Assembly (NCBI GenBank): GCA_964036295.1
Contig: OZ038473.1
Coordinates: forward strand, 7,657,501-7,721,500
Length of the DNA: 64,000 nt
DNA from: Plumapathes pennacea
Lineage: Eukaryota; Cnidaria; Anthozoa; Antipatharia; Myriopathidae
Direction: 5' to 3'
Shown: positions 1 through 9,599 of the stretch, in pieces
Position numbering within the stretch: position 1 is the stretch's first letter
Layout: each line of letters starts with the position of its first letter
Program-made: the position numbers and the translations under genes
Notes under the pieces: generated by a model
Told to the model about the DNA's origin: nothing
What the model saw: only the letters and a program-made list of their open reading frames with translations
Databases searched by the model: none

Positions 1-651
1 GCAGTGAGTTCCTCACGTACCCGCTCTTGTTCGTGAAATGGAGGAGTTTCTGCCTACCCACGGGTATGCAAATATTGTTGTTTCTGTCTGCGACGTTCTT
101 CGATAACTGCAGCACGCTGTTGTCAGCGTCGAGTGTTGGCTTCATTTTGAGCTTGAAGCCTGCGGGTACTCCGTTCAGACGATTTATTGCTACGTCGAGA
201 AGCTACTCGCTGGCGACTGGATTCTCTTTGGCGGAGTTGTCTCTGTCAACCGCTTCTCTATATGACGCTTTTGATCGGCACTCATACGCTGTTGTCTTTG
301 CGGAGTCTTTTTTTCGCCCGTTTTTTCTGTTCCCGATTTGCTTTCAAAGTGCTCTTCTTTTTCCGGAGTTGTCTGCGTTACCCGCTTCTGTTCATGTCAC
401 TTTCGATCGGCATTCATACGCTGTTTTCTCTGCGGAGTCGTTTCTTCGGCACGCTTCTGTTTATGATGCTGTCGATCATAACAGGATTGTCGCCTTTTCT
501 CGAGACGAATTAGGCGCTGTTCGCTCGTTTCACGATCTCGCCTTGCTCGTGCCTGTTCCTTTCTTATTTGAAGACGAGCTTCGCGAGACTGTTGTGTTTC
601 AAGTTTTCCATTTTCGTGAACGCAGCTCTCTTGTAAAACTACAGTGCACAC
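1..651 (-). pseudogene. Helitron protein N-terminal region, fragment
   Basis: Reading leftward, this encodes a charged Arg/Gln/Glu-rich stretch with repeats such as REQARARR-like and TPQRxQRMNADRK-like units, spread over several frames. The same sequence lies in the opposite orientation at about 58640-59470, where it leads into a Cys-rich segment typical of cnidarian Helitron replicase N-termini. It is cut by the window edge and broken by frameshifts. No catalytic Rep motif is seen. The assignment to Helitron rests on resemblance to the other copy and to known cnidarian Helitron proteins. Confidence 0.55.
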
Positions 652-1440
652 GTGATCGATCCGGCCTTTGTTATTGGTTATACAGGGTAACCGCGGCTAT
701 AGTCGTACGCCAGACTGACTGACTGACAGACGAACATTAAATTTTGAGATGGCGACACGCTTGGAATTCCCAAGTAATCACTTCGTTCGGGGATTACTTT
801 TTTGTGGCTTTTTGTTAGACTTGAATAAGTCCATTCCAAAACTGAGGATGCAGGGTTTAAGCATCACGCAACCGTTTCCGGTTTTATTGGTAATTAGCAA
901 AACAAGGTTTGACAAGTACAGGTGAGCGTAAGAAACCAAATCTTTTAGCTTGATCACTTCGCTGTCGGTTACTTTATTTACTGCTCTGTGTTTATCGGTT
1001 TAACTTCGTCTCTTGGAAGCGTACAAACTTTGTTTCGCTCAATAGCAGTTTTCCGCCATTATAGGTAATCAGCGAAACAAGGTTTGTACAAGTATAGGGT
1101 AACGTAAGAAAGCAAATCTTTTCGCTTGATCACTTAGCTGTCGATAGTTTATTTATTGTTCAATGTTTATCGAATTAGTTCTTCTATGCTTCGTCTTTTC
1201 GAAACGTATTGAACTTTGCTTTGCCGCCAATTCCAACCAGTCGTGCAAACCGACTCGCCAATTCGTACTGAAACGTCTTTTATTTGTGTATTATTTTATT
1301 CCAGGTTTTGTTTCGTTTCGTTTCGTTTCGTTTCGCAAAATACCATAAGCCATTATCTGAACTCAAGCTGAGAATTATAGATTATAGATTTCAATGGTTT
1401 AAACAGTGCATTACTCCATGTACACCAAAGACTACAGCAA
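652..1440. other. non-coding repeat flank
   Basis: No gene seen. Bases 652-790 continue the inverted match to 58640-58800, including a short CAGT-type tandem (GACTGACTGACTGAC near 713). The rest holds two related segments, about 875-950 and 1060-1130, each with 'AGCGAAACAAGGTTT' or 'AGCAAAACAAGGTTT' followed by a similar 'AAATCTTTT..CTTGATCACTT' stretch, so an imperfect tandem duplication. TTTCGTTTCG tandem copies lie at about 1312-1336. Confidence 0.5.
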
Positions 1441-2040
1441 ATGTTTGTCACTCCAAACTCTCAGTTGTTTGCTCGCATAAGCATCATTGCTGTTGGAGAT
1501 TTGTACCAGCTCCCACCAATACGCAGGAAACCTGTTTTTTCATGTTTCAAAAATGATGCCTACAATTTATGTCATCCATGGGAAGCTTTCAAAATGATAG
1601 AGGCTGCAGAAATAATGAGACAAAAAGATGACCATAAATTCGCCGAGCTTTTGAACAGAATCAAGACAGCATCACAGACTGAAGATGACATCAGATGTGT
1701 TCATACCACGTCCATAACCCCTTCAGATGAAAATTATACATCAGATGCACTCCATATATGGGCTGAGATAATCCTGTTGATGTGTATAACAACCAACATT
1801 TGCAACAGATTTTCTCACCACTTTTTGTACTTAGAGCAATCGATTAGTATCCAAGAATGTCACAAGACAAGACATTGAAAGAGTTCTTTCTGGAGGACGC
1901 TCTGAAACAGGTGGACTTGATTCTGAAATATTTTTGAAAAGAAAGTGCCAGAGTGATGCTTACAACAAACATTGATATTGTAGACAGACTTATAAACGGA
2001 CAAATGGGCACTGTTGTTCACATTGCTACCGATTAAATCA
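1441..2040 (+). pseudogene. PIF1-like helicase fragment (Helitron type)
   Basis: The frame starting at 1441 contains AVGDLYQLPPI, a PIF1/RecD-type helicase motif (the GDxxQLPP box), then EIMRQKDDHKFAELLNRIK. Another frame near 1950 gives VMLTTNIDIVDRLINGQMG, the later helicase block. Helicases of this type unwind DNA during rolling-circle Helitron transposition. Walker A and the C-terminal motifs are missing and several stops intervene, so this is a dead fragment. It could instead come from a host PIF1 gene, but the Helitron pieces next to it make the transposon origin likelier. Confidence 0.7.
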
Positions 2041-3229
2041 CCCAAAATCCAATTATTGTCTATATAAAATTTGCTGAATGCACTGAAATTGGCATCACTA
2101 ATAGTTTTACAAAAAACAAAATATCATTAATTCTTCTCTATCAAAAACATGAGTAAACATGAGTAAACATAACGATTGTTTACTTTTCTGATGATGATGC
2201 TGTTACAATAACCGTAAAGCCAGCATAGCATTACTATGTTCTCTAAACAACATAATGATACACAAGACATTCCCATATTTAGAAAATCACTGAGTTAAAT
2301 ATTATAGCATACACAAGACTGCTCGGAGAGGTTACGTTTTGTAGACAGTTTATGTTTAAAAATTTAACAGACTAATGATGCAAATGCAGTTATCAGAAGT
2401 AGATAAGAAAACTGGCAGCCGATCCTGCTGCCCGATCCTGTTTGCTAGCACCATCATGGCGCCAGCTTCCTTCACTAACTTTCTGACAAAGGTAAGTCCA
2501 TTACTTCCGGCCAGTGTACCAACAATCAAGTGCTGCTTAATACAATTCTGCCTGCACAGTGCACACGAAATATCCTGCTCATTTGGAAAAGTTTCATGGT
2601 ATCACCCTTTGATTATGAACAACATTTCAACCAAACAACTGCAAACTACTGAAGTAAAACCATGTAGACAAAAATTACGTGCATTGAGTCTAATTATTGC
2701 AGATGGCCAACTCGATACAAAAGTTTACATTGTGAGAGCAAATTATAGTTGTGAAATAGAACTTATCAACCACTTGAAAATTTAAATCGTACTTTTTCTT
2801 TCCTGCCTCCTTCTACTAAACGCTACTAAGCGTCTCAAACCAAGTTCTCTATGCTGTATAATATATTTGTTTTAAGGAAAGAAAGTATGATGAGGAGCTT
2901 ATTGAGAGGGTAGCCTTAAAGGAGATAATAGAATAAGAAGGCGTGAGGCGACCTTTTGTTATTGTCTTTGGGTTTTGCATTGCTAAGTAATTCGTAGCTA
3001 CTTTTGTTATGAATGTGATTAGCGGCTCCGGTGAAGGTATTTAAGTTTTGACCCACGCCGTGGGTCTAATTTATTCGAGAAGTATTTACATTGGCTGACG
3101 TCTACAACCACTTTGCATAAGTTATACGCGTGTAACCAATTAGCATAAGTAATCGAAACCACCACAAAACAACTCCTCCTCCCACTACTGCGATCGAAGC
3201 CAACTTCTCTTCATGAAATCTTGCACTCA
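2041..3229. other. intergenic, no recognised gene
   Basis: AT-rich sequence with many stops. An open frame at 2375-2785 has no recognisable domain and composition typical of chance. The direct repeat CATGAGTAAA occurs twice at about 2149-2170. Bases 3040-3065 contain a small palindrome around ACCCACGCCGTGGGT. The left end of element A should lie in this stretch or just after it, but I could not find a terminal inverted repeat. Confidence 0.4.
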
Positions 3230-3299
3230 CCGAAGACTCACCTTCGTTTGCTTTTTCTCTTCGCTTTCACTCCCACTTTCGCTCTTGTGCTCAACAACA

Positions 3300-3834
3300 A
3301 CAGAGTTTCCTCCAGTCGGCTTTACAATAGGTGGATTTTTTTCGTGTTATTTCCTTTGGTCTTTTCGTTAAGACGACTTTGTCGTCCACCGGAGGCGTCA
3401 AAACCTCCAGTCTCTGGCAAGGCTACTCCAAGCTAATACGATACCCTTCTTATCGTGAAGTAAACATGAAACTCGATCAAGCTTTAAACTACTTTCGAGT
3501 AACCCTCATCAAGACCAATCCCACAACCACAAGTTGCACACCAAACAGCAAAGGAGAGTTTTTTTGGCCAAAAGGTGATGTCGGGTCCTTTCAACCACTT
3601 CCTTTCACCTCCAACGTAAATCTTAAGGTCCGTTGGAATTGGTCTTGCCGAACTAACGCAAGGTGTTGGGTGTAAGTCGTAAGTTTTCGACGTCAAAGAA
3701 AGCGTAGCCGGAAAAGTGTTCTCTCTTCCAAGGTCTTCCCTTAATTCCCTCGAAAAAATATCTCTATCCACAGGGAAATTCCCATTCTTCCAAATACCCT
3801 TGTTGCGCCTTCGCCACTCTCCAAGTCCTTCCAC
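3300..3834 (-). pseudogene. element A hypothetical protein, broken
   Basis: The minus frame 3834-3484 encodes LHPTPCVSSARPIPTDLKIY, a GGERKWLKGPDITFWPKK stretch and a CATCGCG segment, then runs out. A second frame downstream (about 3430-3330) continues with coherent sequence including ETGGFDASGGRQ. The two parts look like one gene split by a frameshift or stop. I know similar uncharacterised proteins beside Polinton-like genes in cnidarians but no function. Its place in the small-gene cluster suggests a virion or assembly role, which is inference. Confidence 0.45.
3372..3386. promoter_or_regulatory. palindromic motif, copy 1 of element A
   Basis: GACGACTTTGTCGTC, followed by CACCGGAGGCG. Related copies lie at 6310-6324 and 7036-7047, each beside a CCGG-containing block. 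This copy lies within the broken 3' part of the ETGGF gene. Possible regulatory or packaging site. Confidence 0.35.
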
Positions 3835-3981
3835 TCAACTGAAAAGTCTCGGCGTTAGGTTTCAACCTTTGTCCCGACCTTCTCGTCTTTATGACAATGT
3901 TCACTTCAAAGTCTATTTTTCTCATTACCCTTTCAATTGTTGAAGAGCTTTCAGCAACTCTTCTATTGTTAACCTCATACT

Positions 3982-4542
3982 TTACGCTCTTTTTAAAGAA
4001 GGTTCCTTTCTTGGAATCCTTAGGATTTCTGTTCTTTGTGCCTCATAGAACTCTCTCTCGTCGTTTATTTTCCTGAACTCTTCCTCGGAGACTTTTTCAT
4101 CACTCAAGGCGGAACTTACCATATCGCGGATGCTACTTATCTTTGACTGACTTAGCGTTATAAGCTTTTCGTGGACGGCCAACTTTCTTACAACTCCTTG
4201 TCAAGAACTAAGGTTACGAGAGAAGAGACTCCAAGGAGAGCTCCAACTCCTATAAGGGGTACTCCTACGACAGCACCTAAACCACTACTACTACTAACAC
4301 CAGCTCCAGACACCGACAAGGCTGTTGCACCAGCAGGAGAAAATGTTTACGTTTCTCGACCTCGAGTGCTTTTTCAAAGTCTTGTCCATCTTTTTGAGAT
4401 CTTTTACAAGGTTTGGCCTCATCGTCTCTAAAATTCTTGAGCATACACTTAACCTGCAGGAGTTTAAGTCCTTTGGTAGCTCTGGATACGCGCCCGTTTT
4501 TTGATACACTTCCACATTGTCGTTATGACATCCCCTCCTCAC
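3982..4542 (-). pseudogene. element A Gly/Ser hydrophobic plus helical protein, frameshifted
   Basis: Three minus frames in series make one coherent product. 4542-4294 begins with a charged region (LPKDLNSCRLSVC, DLKKMDKTLKKHSRS). A shifted frame at about 4335-4188 gives a Gly/Ser/Val-rich hydrophobic run (GAGVSSSSGLGAVVGVPLIG, then LVTLVLDKEL). Then 4182-3982 gives a helical acidic tail (SDEKVSEEEFRKINDEREFY). This suggests a glycine-rich membrane segment followed by a coiled tail. At least one frameshift and one stop interrupt it. Function unknown; minor virion protein is a guess from context. Confidence 0.5.
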
Positions 4543-4605
4543 TCTCTTAAACCATATTTCTTTCTCTCAGGGGTCTGTGTGATGAATGACGACTTGTACG
4601 AATGA

Positions 4606-5270
4606 CTATTTTTTGTCGTCGTTAGTAAGGCTCTTATTCCTAAAAAAGTTCGTCTTATACATCTTAGGGTTTTTCTTCTTACTCTTAAATTGTTCAACGG
4701 CGAAGGTCACTCCAAGGAGAATAAGAAGCCAAGCGTGTTTCGCAAGAAAACCTATGGTTTCTCCTGCAGTCCTAAACAAAAAGCTTACTATCGGTCCAAC
4801 CATCCCCCTGCAGTATCTCCCCTAACTTCTTTGCGATTTCCTTAAAACCATTCCCAACACCCTTAGCGACCTTAGTCAACCGCCTTAAGGTTGGATACGA
4901 TGACTCCAATGGCAGCCAATATCACAGTCACCGTAAGTCCATACTTCTTGAAGATGTACTTCACCTTTTCCTTGAGGGAAAGTCTTTCGAAGAGGTGTTC
5001 GTTCTCTCCTTTTAATCTCTCACTTTCTTGGTCTAGCTCCCTTATTTGCACGTCAACTCTTTCCCTATCTTTAGGGTCTCTCTTTTGTTCTCTAAGTCTC
5101 TTAATCTCTTTCTGTTTTTCCTCTATCGTTTGCATGTTTTCTTCCAACTTCTTTCCTGCCGACTCTCCTAAAAAGTCGAGTAGTTCCTTCTGGCTTGGCG
5201 TGTTACCTTTCTTCTCAGGAGCTAACTCTCCATCTCCACTTACGAAGAACTTCGCTGCGTTTGAGCTCAT
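4606..5270 (-). pseudogene. element A coiled-coil and membrane protein, frameshifted
   Basis: The N-terminal frame (5270-4872) carries a long Glu/Lys/Arg coiled coil (EEKQKEIKRLREQ ... QIRELDQESERLK), then a membrane segment (YGLTVTVILAAIGVIV). A shifted frame (about 4871-4804) continues with KVAKGVGNGFKEIAKKLGEI, and 4803-4606 adds two more hydrophobic segments (GPIVSFLFRTAGETIGFL and WLLILLGVTFAVEQF). The order is coiled coil, TM, amphipathic linker, TM, TM. Two frameshifts break it. Proteins with this layout recur in cnidarian Polinton-like clusters; role unknown. Confidence 0.6.
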
Positions 5271-5388
5271 CTTACTTTTAACACAAGTCCAACCCTACTC
5301 GTCCTTACCATAAAGAATTTTGTCTAGTTGTACTCCACCGACTCTTAGTCTCTTTATGAATTCTTCTGCTTCTTCCTTCTCTCTTAGC

Positions 5389-5811
5389 TTAGAGTCGACC
5401 ACCTGTTTCTTCGTTATCATGCTTCAAACCAAGAAGCTCATACACTGTGGAAGAAGTAGGTCCTTCACCCTCATTAAGTGGGTCTAGGACGAAGTCATCG
5501 ATTCCAATCTTTATCACCTTATACCAGCCTTTGTTCTCTGCATGTTCTGTAACGTATGGTTCTCCATCTAGGATAGAGTACCTAAGTCCAGTTCGTGTTC
5601 TCAAGCCAAAGCCTCTCAAGATTGAAATAGCTTCCCTCGCTTCATTCCTTTGCTCTTCACTATGGTAATCGTCTGGGTCAAATCCATCGTTGTCTTAAGA
5701 TCCTCCTCCAGCACCATGTCCACCAAAGTCTGTTTCTTCATCATCCCCATTGTGGTCTTCATCTCCGTCATGTTCACCTATGGGCGTTAATGGAATTTCT
5801 TCGTCTGCCAT
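5389..5811 (-). pseudogene. element A acidic protein with internal stop
   Basis: One continuous minus frame of 141 codons from ATG at 5811. It opens with an acidic His/Asp/Gly-rich segment (EHDGDEDHNGDDEETDFGG) and is interrupted by TAA at 5695-5697 (codon 39). It then continues in the same frame through DGFDPDDYHSEEQRNEAREA to a globular-looking tail (WYKVIKIGIDDFVLDPL). The reading on both sides is coherent, so the stop is a point mutation rather than a boundary. Function unknown. Confidence 0.6.
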
Positions 5812-5851
5812 CTTTGTGTCCTCCAAGGAAAACGTTAAGTCAATAATACCT

Positions 5852-6271
5852 TTAATACCTTGAGACTCCCCATGCTAACTCAGCTACGGTCAACCCAGTG
5901 AACAACATCTCTCCATTCTTTTGATCTTTGCTTGGGCTGTAATAGTCGTTGAAGTTAGGTTCTTTGAAACCTTCGACGTTTTCATCAGGGTGTGTTTCAG
6001 CATAAGCCTTTAGTGCCTCATCTGTGCTGCGGAAGTTATAAGAGGCACGGTCTTTATTCTTCTTACATTGTTCTTGCCAAAGCTCTACTCTTCCCATCTT
6101 TTCTTTCCAATCATTGTAGTCTTTTTGGAAGTTCTCCATCGCAAGGTCATGTCTCTTCCTCTCTTCGTCTTGACTTTTTCCTGATAGCATTTTCGCAAGG
6201 TAACTACCTCCAATGAAAGAAGCAGCGTTTAGTACCGCTCCAATTGCTGTCGTTAGGATTACAGTTGCCAT
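5852..6271 (-). CDS. element A membrane-anchored coiled-coil protein, intact
   Basis: 139 residues, uninterrupted. An N-terminal hydrophobic segment (residues about 4-27, ILTTAIGAVLNAASFIGGSY) is followed by a charged helical stretch (about 30-70, KSQDEERKRHDLAMENFQKD) and a C-terminal part ending GLTVAELAWGVSRY with NFNDYYSPSKDQKNGEM before it. One membrane anchor plus coiled coil. It lies 12-35 bases downstream of the palindromic motif at 6310-6324. I recognise the family only as uncharacterised cnidarian proteins near Polinton-like genes. Confidence 0.7.
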   Translation of the reverse strand: MATVILTTAIGAVLNAASFIGGSYLAKMLSGKSQDEERKRHDLAMENFQKDYNDWKEKMGRVELWQEQCKKNKDRASYNFRSTDEALKAYAETHPDENVEGFKEPNFNDYYSPSKDQKNGEMLFTGLTVAELAWGVSRY

Positions 6272-6275
6272 TCTT

Positions 6276-6545
6276 TTAGAGTGACAACTTTGTTGTTATG
6301 TCAACTTTTGACGACAAAGTCGTCCGCCGGAATGTCGGAATGATCTTATGTTCGATGAGGTAATCTCTGGCGTAAATTACACCTAACATCACTCCAGACC
6401 ATTCAACTGCACTCATCAAGCTCGAGGAGGGGTCTGAGGTTACCGTCTTTCTTACAGCCTTCTTTACAGCGTATCCTATTCCAGCGGATAGAGCCACAAG
6501 GGTGATTGCCTCTTTAGCATTACTTACAAGTTTACTTTCTGCCAT
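6276..6545 (-). CDS. element A small membrane protein
   Basis: About 89 residues from MAESKLVSN (ATG 6545); an in-frame upstream ATG at 6563 would add six residues. There are two hydrophobic stretches: EAITLVALSAGIGYAVKKAV and WSGVMLGVIYARDYLI. The C-terminal codons run through the palindromic motif at 6310-6324, so the true end may be earlier in the ancestral gene. Function unknown; size and membrane content fit the rest of the cluster. Confidence 0.55.
   Translation of the reverse strand: MAESKLVSNAKEAITLVALSAGIGYAVKKAVRKTVTSDPSSSLMSAVEWSGVMLGVIYARDYLIEHKIIPTFRRTTLSSKVDITTKLSL
6310..6324. promoter_or_regulatory. palindromic motif, copy 2 of element A
   Basis: GACGACAAAGTCGTC followed by CGCCGGA. 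It lies about 40 bases upstream of the start of the 139-residue gene (ATG at 6271), a position suited to a promoter. Confidence 0.4.
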
Positions 6546-6605
6546 ATTGGTGAAAAGAAACACTTGCCTTTAAGTCAATCCATGTCTATTGTGCCTTCTT
6601 TCTTC

Positions 6606-7001
6606 TTAGGTTCTTTCATCGGAGGTTCTTCCTCCTTCTCCTTCGGAGGTGGAACGACGAGCGGGTGAAGATTCTTCCACGACCGTTAGCCGACATGCGC
6701 CCTTCTTTGGTCCTTCGTCTTTTGGGAAAAGGAACTTGTAACCATGATATAAGACGAAACAACTCCCGATGAGTCCAGCTGCAACCTGAAGAGATGAACT
6801 AAAATCTGAGAAGCTCAAAGGACTAACTTTCTCTTCTTTTTGCTTCTTAAGAGCATCTCTTGCTTCTCTGTTCATTCTCGTGAGTTCCCGTCCTGCCTTT
6901 ACCTTCTTGGGGTCTTTCTCTCTTGTTCGGACCGCATCTGAAATTGTTGGAAAACTTGTTATTTGGTCCGCCTCTTGCTCTTTCTCTGAGGGTGTTAACA
7001 C
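6606..7001 (-). CDS. element A single-pass membrane protein
   Basis: 131 residues. A charged helical N-terminal half (residues about 20-60, KAGRELTRMNREARDALKKQ) precedes one membrane segment (about 75-95, AAGLIGSCFVLYHGYKFLF). A basic, Ser/Glu/Gly-rich tail (SSPARRSTSEGEGGRTSDER) follows. The frame is open throughout. It lies about 35 bases downstream of motif copy 3 (7036-7047). Role unknown. Confidence 0.55.
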   Translation of the reverse strand: MLTPSEKEQEADQITSFPTISDAVRTREKDPKKVKAGRELTRMNREARDALKKQKEEKVSPLSFSDFSSSLQVAAGLIGSCFVLYHGYKFLFPKDEGPKKGACRLTVVEESSPARRSTSEGEGGRTSDERT

Positions 7002-7035
7002 ATTACTTTAAATCGTGTTAACAACTCCGCCGGAT

Positions 7036-7047
7036 GATAAAGTCGTC
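7036..7047. promoter_or_regulatory. palindromic motif, copy 3 of element A
   Basis: GATAAAGTCGTC preceded by CTCCGCCGGAT. Imperfect copy, upstream of the ATG at 7001. Confidence 0.35.
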
Positions 7048-7111
7048 TTAGCACTATCCTAGGATTGGAGTTGTTCACCTCCTCGGTCGTTTTCCTCTTT
7101 CTCTGAGGGTG

Positions 7112-7345
7112 TTATAACAACAGTTTTGCAATGTTCCAAACGACTTTGAGGACTACGACTACATCTCCATACTCCTCTGTCACTTTCGAAGCATTTCTTC
7201 CAAGAGTCCGACTTAGAGGTTTGTTTTCCATAAGGTTTTTTTTCAATAACTCTTCACCGTCGAAAGTTAAGAAGTAAGAAAGTCCTTTAACAGCTGCACA
7301 TACGATAACATCCATTCCATCTTTCACTAGTTCCTGTCCTGACAT
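7112..7345 (-). CDS. element A small hypothetical protein
   Basis: 77 residues from MSGQELVKDGMDVIV (ATG 7345); the longer start at 7357 adds MCHG. A hydrophobic N-terminal region and a hydrophobic C-terminal end (DVVVVLKVVWNIAKLLL) flank a polar middle. The upstream gene, read through its stop, overlaps this start. No domain recognised. Confidence 0.45.
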   Translation of the reverse strand: MSGQELVKDGMDVIVCAAVKGLSYFLTFDGEELLKKNLMENKPLSRTLGRNASKVTEEYGDVVVVLKVVWNIAKLLL

Positions 7346-7369
7346 TCCATGGCACAACTTTTAAAGTGT

Positions 7370-7634
7370 CCACCTTTCCATCACTCATCTTCCTTACGTC
7401 AACAGCACTTATTTCTCTTCCGACTTATTTCTCCAAACCGTCTAACATTGCGACTGAAGCAAGTATGTCTCTCTTTCTTTTTGTTTCCGTTGTTACCTCT
7501 GGGTCCTCCTCTTCCTCTTTGACAAGAGGGACGTCTGTCTTTTTCCTTCTTGCGTCTTTCTTTCTCTTCTCCTTCGGAGGTTTTTCCTTTTGGACTGCAT
7601 CTTCTTCATGAACGTACTCCTCGACAACTTCCAT
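7370..7634 (-). pseudogene. element A highly charged protein with premature stop
   Basis: Starts MEVVEEYVHEEDAVQKEK and runs through a Lys/Arg then Glu-rich block (KEKRKKDARRKKTD, KEEEEDPEVTTETKRKR). TAA at 7425-7427 ends it after LDGLEK, but the same frame continues coherently (GREISAVDVRKMSDGKVD) into the start of the next gene. The MITE at 7661 inserted 26 bases upstream of its ATG and probably separated it from its promoter. Confidence 0.5.
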
Positions 7635-7660
7635 TTCTCAAAGATAAACTTTTCCCTTAA

Positions 7661-9217
7661 GGTGGCTCCATAGGGTATTTCCCTGCACTTGCTCGTATTT
7701 AGTTTATGACACCAAAACCGTCATATTTTCATTTCATTATATTCTTTCTTAATCAAATTTGCAGGGTAGATGTTTCGAAAGGTCTGTTGCGTATACGTCT
7801 TACTTTTGTCACTCTAGTGTGGTTTCTATGGAAACAATACGTCCTTGAAATAAAGGTCTTCTACCCTGTTTTCAAACTTTCTGCTCTATTTTCTCGAGTT
7901 TTCTTCGGTGAATTTTTCTGAAACTTTCAGTATGTTTAGAAATATGTATTAAGGTAAACATAACTGTGAAAAAAAGTTGGGGTTAGAGGAGCGGATTCCG
8001 AGCTAATTGGCAATTTATGTTTTTGCAAATAAAAAAAATTCTGCTCCATAAATTTCCATTAAAATCAAATATTACAAAACCAAATATGATCTTCGTTTCC
8101 TGCAAAATTTAAGACAGATTCACCGAAGGAAACTCGAGAAAAATGCAAAGAAAATCTTGATATTTTACGTGCGTATTGCGCCATCAAATGCAAAATAATG
8201 ACTCGACAAGATCGACAAGTGCGCATGCGTTAGCCGTAATGTGTGCATGTAAACAAGTTGTGCATGTAAACACGAGGAGAAAGTGGCGATCGCACGCCTG
8301 CAAGTACAGCAAGTTTTCTTGGTGCGAAGCTAAAAGGAAACACCATGCAATTCCTGAATTTCTGTCTTGAAAAGCTCGTACTGAATATGTCAGCCACGAA
8401 TTATGCTGTGCGAACTACTGTTAGCGAAGTCTCGAACAATTTGAGGGTGATAGCTGTTCAACAACTCAATCCTTTTCAATACAAAGCCGTGAAGACAGTT
8501 CGAAAGTCGTCAGTTCAAGCCGTCGAATGCTAGTCCACTAGCTCCCAACAAGTTTGTTGGCAGTTGTGTCCCATCAAGTTCATTCATACTTATTCAGTAC
8601 AGTTCGTGAATGTTTAGTTTTGCGACTGCTCACCTGAGATAGACTGAACGGGATCAAACTCTGCAGGTTAGTAGGATTTGCAAAGCTTCATGACAACGCC
8701 AATAATTTCTGTCTAAGTTTGCTTACTTCCAAGAATTGCTGTCAGTGTTGTGACTAGGCCGAATGTACTGGTTTGTCCATTGCAACTGATGATTGCCAAA
8801 ATGACCGTTAGAGCCGCGTTTGTGGACGGCTGTTCATTTCAAAGTCAAACAGAATAAAATCTGAACTGTAGAACTTCTTCATCGTTGTGTTGCTTGTTTA
8901 CTTATTGGCCTGACAGGATGTGCAGAAACAATACTTTCAAACTAATTCAGTAGAGTTATATACATTCGAAGGTAAAGTGATAAAGATCGGCGATCAAGTG
9001 AAGCCGGCGTGTACTTAGTTTGATTGAAAGGCTTTCAAGTTTGCTATCTTCGTGACTCGAAGAACCGTGCACGCATCGTAAACTGTTTTTACTCCGAGAT
9101 TTTAGGATTTCCTGTTAAATTCAGATTTCCTCCAGAGAATTACGAAAGTCGGGTTTTTATTTCATTGTGATTTTGGTGCCCACGCGAAATTGCGTCTGAA
9201 AACCCTATGGAGCCACC
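7661..9217. mobile_element. MITE with TTAA flanks (piggyBac-like)
   Basis: The left end GGTGGCTCCATAGGGT (7661-7676) is the exact reverse complement of the right end (9202-9217), and both are flanked by TTAA (7657-7660, 9218-9221). Inner bases also match loosely (CACCAAAA blocks near 7711 and 9172). TTAA target duplication is the hallmark of the piggyBac superfamily. The 1557 bp interior has no transposase; the open frames at 8176-8533 look like chance. It interrupts element A between the charged-protein gene and the ATPase remnant. Confidence 0.7.
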
Positions 9218-9264
9218 TTAAGTCACATGTGGAATTTCGACGTAAAAAGAGAATCGGTGACGTA

Positions 9265-9595
9265 GAGAGAAACACACTCTTTAGTGTCTCTCTTTCTTAA
9301 GAATCTCACAAATAGCTCTCTTCTCATTGAGGTCTATTCCTGAGCCAAACATCTTGAAGAGCAAGTCAGTCCCATCACCTTCTGGATTGTGAAACGCTAT
9401 GACACATCAAAGTTTCTCTCTGAATGGCTTCGCCATGCTCGTAAGTTGTTGAGTTAGAACCCAAACACTTATCCCTATGTGTCTCCCACTAATTGCAAGG
9501 TCGATGAGTTTACTCGTGCGTTTCTTCACGTCAGAACTTACAGCAAAATCGTAGAGAATAAGGAGAACTTTAGTTTGTTTCCCCTGAGAGTCCAT
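9265..9595 (-). pseudogene. element A packaging ATPase, C-terminal half
   Basis: Contains VLLILYDFAVS, in the position of a Walker B strand, then LIDLAISGRHIGISVWVLTQ, the conserved sensor region of FtsK/HerA-type DNA packaging ATPases of Polintons and related viruses. A TGA follows FREKL, then the same frame continues (FHNPEGDGTDLLFKMFGSG) to TAA. The Walker A half is absent: sequence stops at about 9597 where integrase sequence on the other strand begins. Confidence 0.75.
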
Positions 9596-9599
9596 CTTG

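Noticed and set aside
2375-2785. 136-codon ORF as a gene
   Set aside because: No domain, no promoter or splice signals, and AT-rich flanks full of stops.
8176-8533. coding ORFs inside the TTAA MITE
   Set aside because: Short, no domain, no resemblance to a piggyBac transposase.
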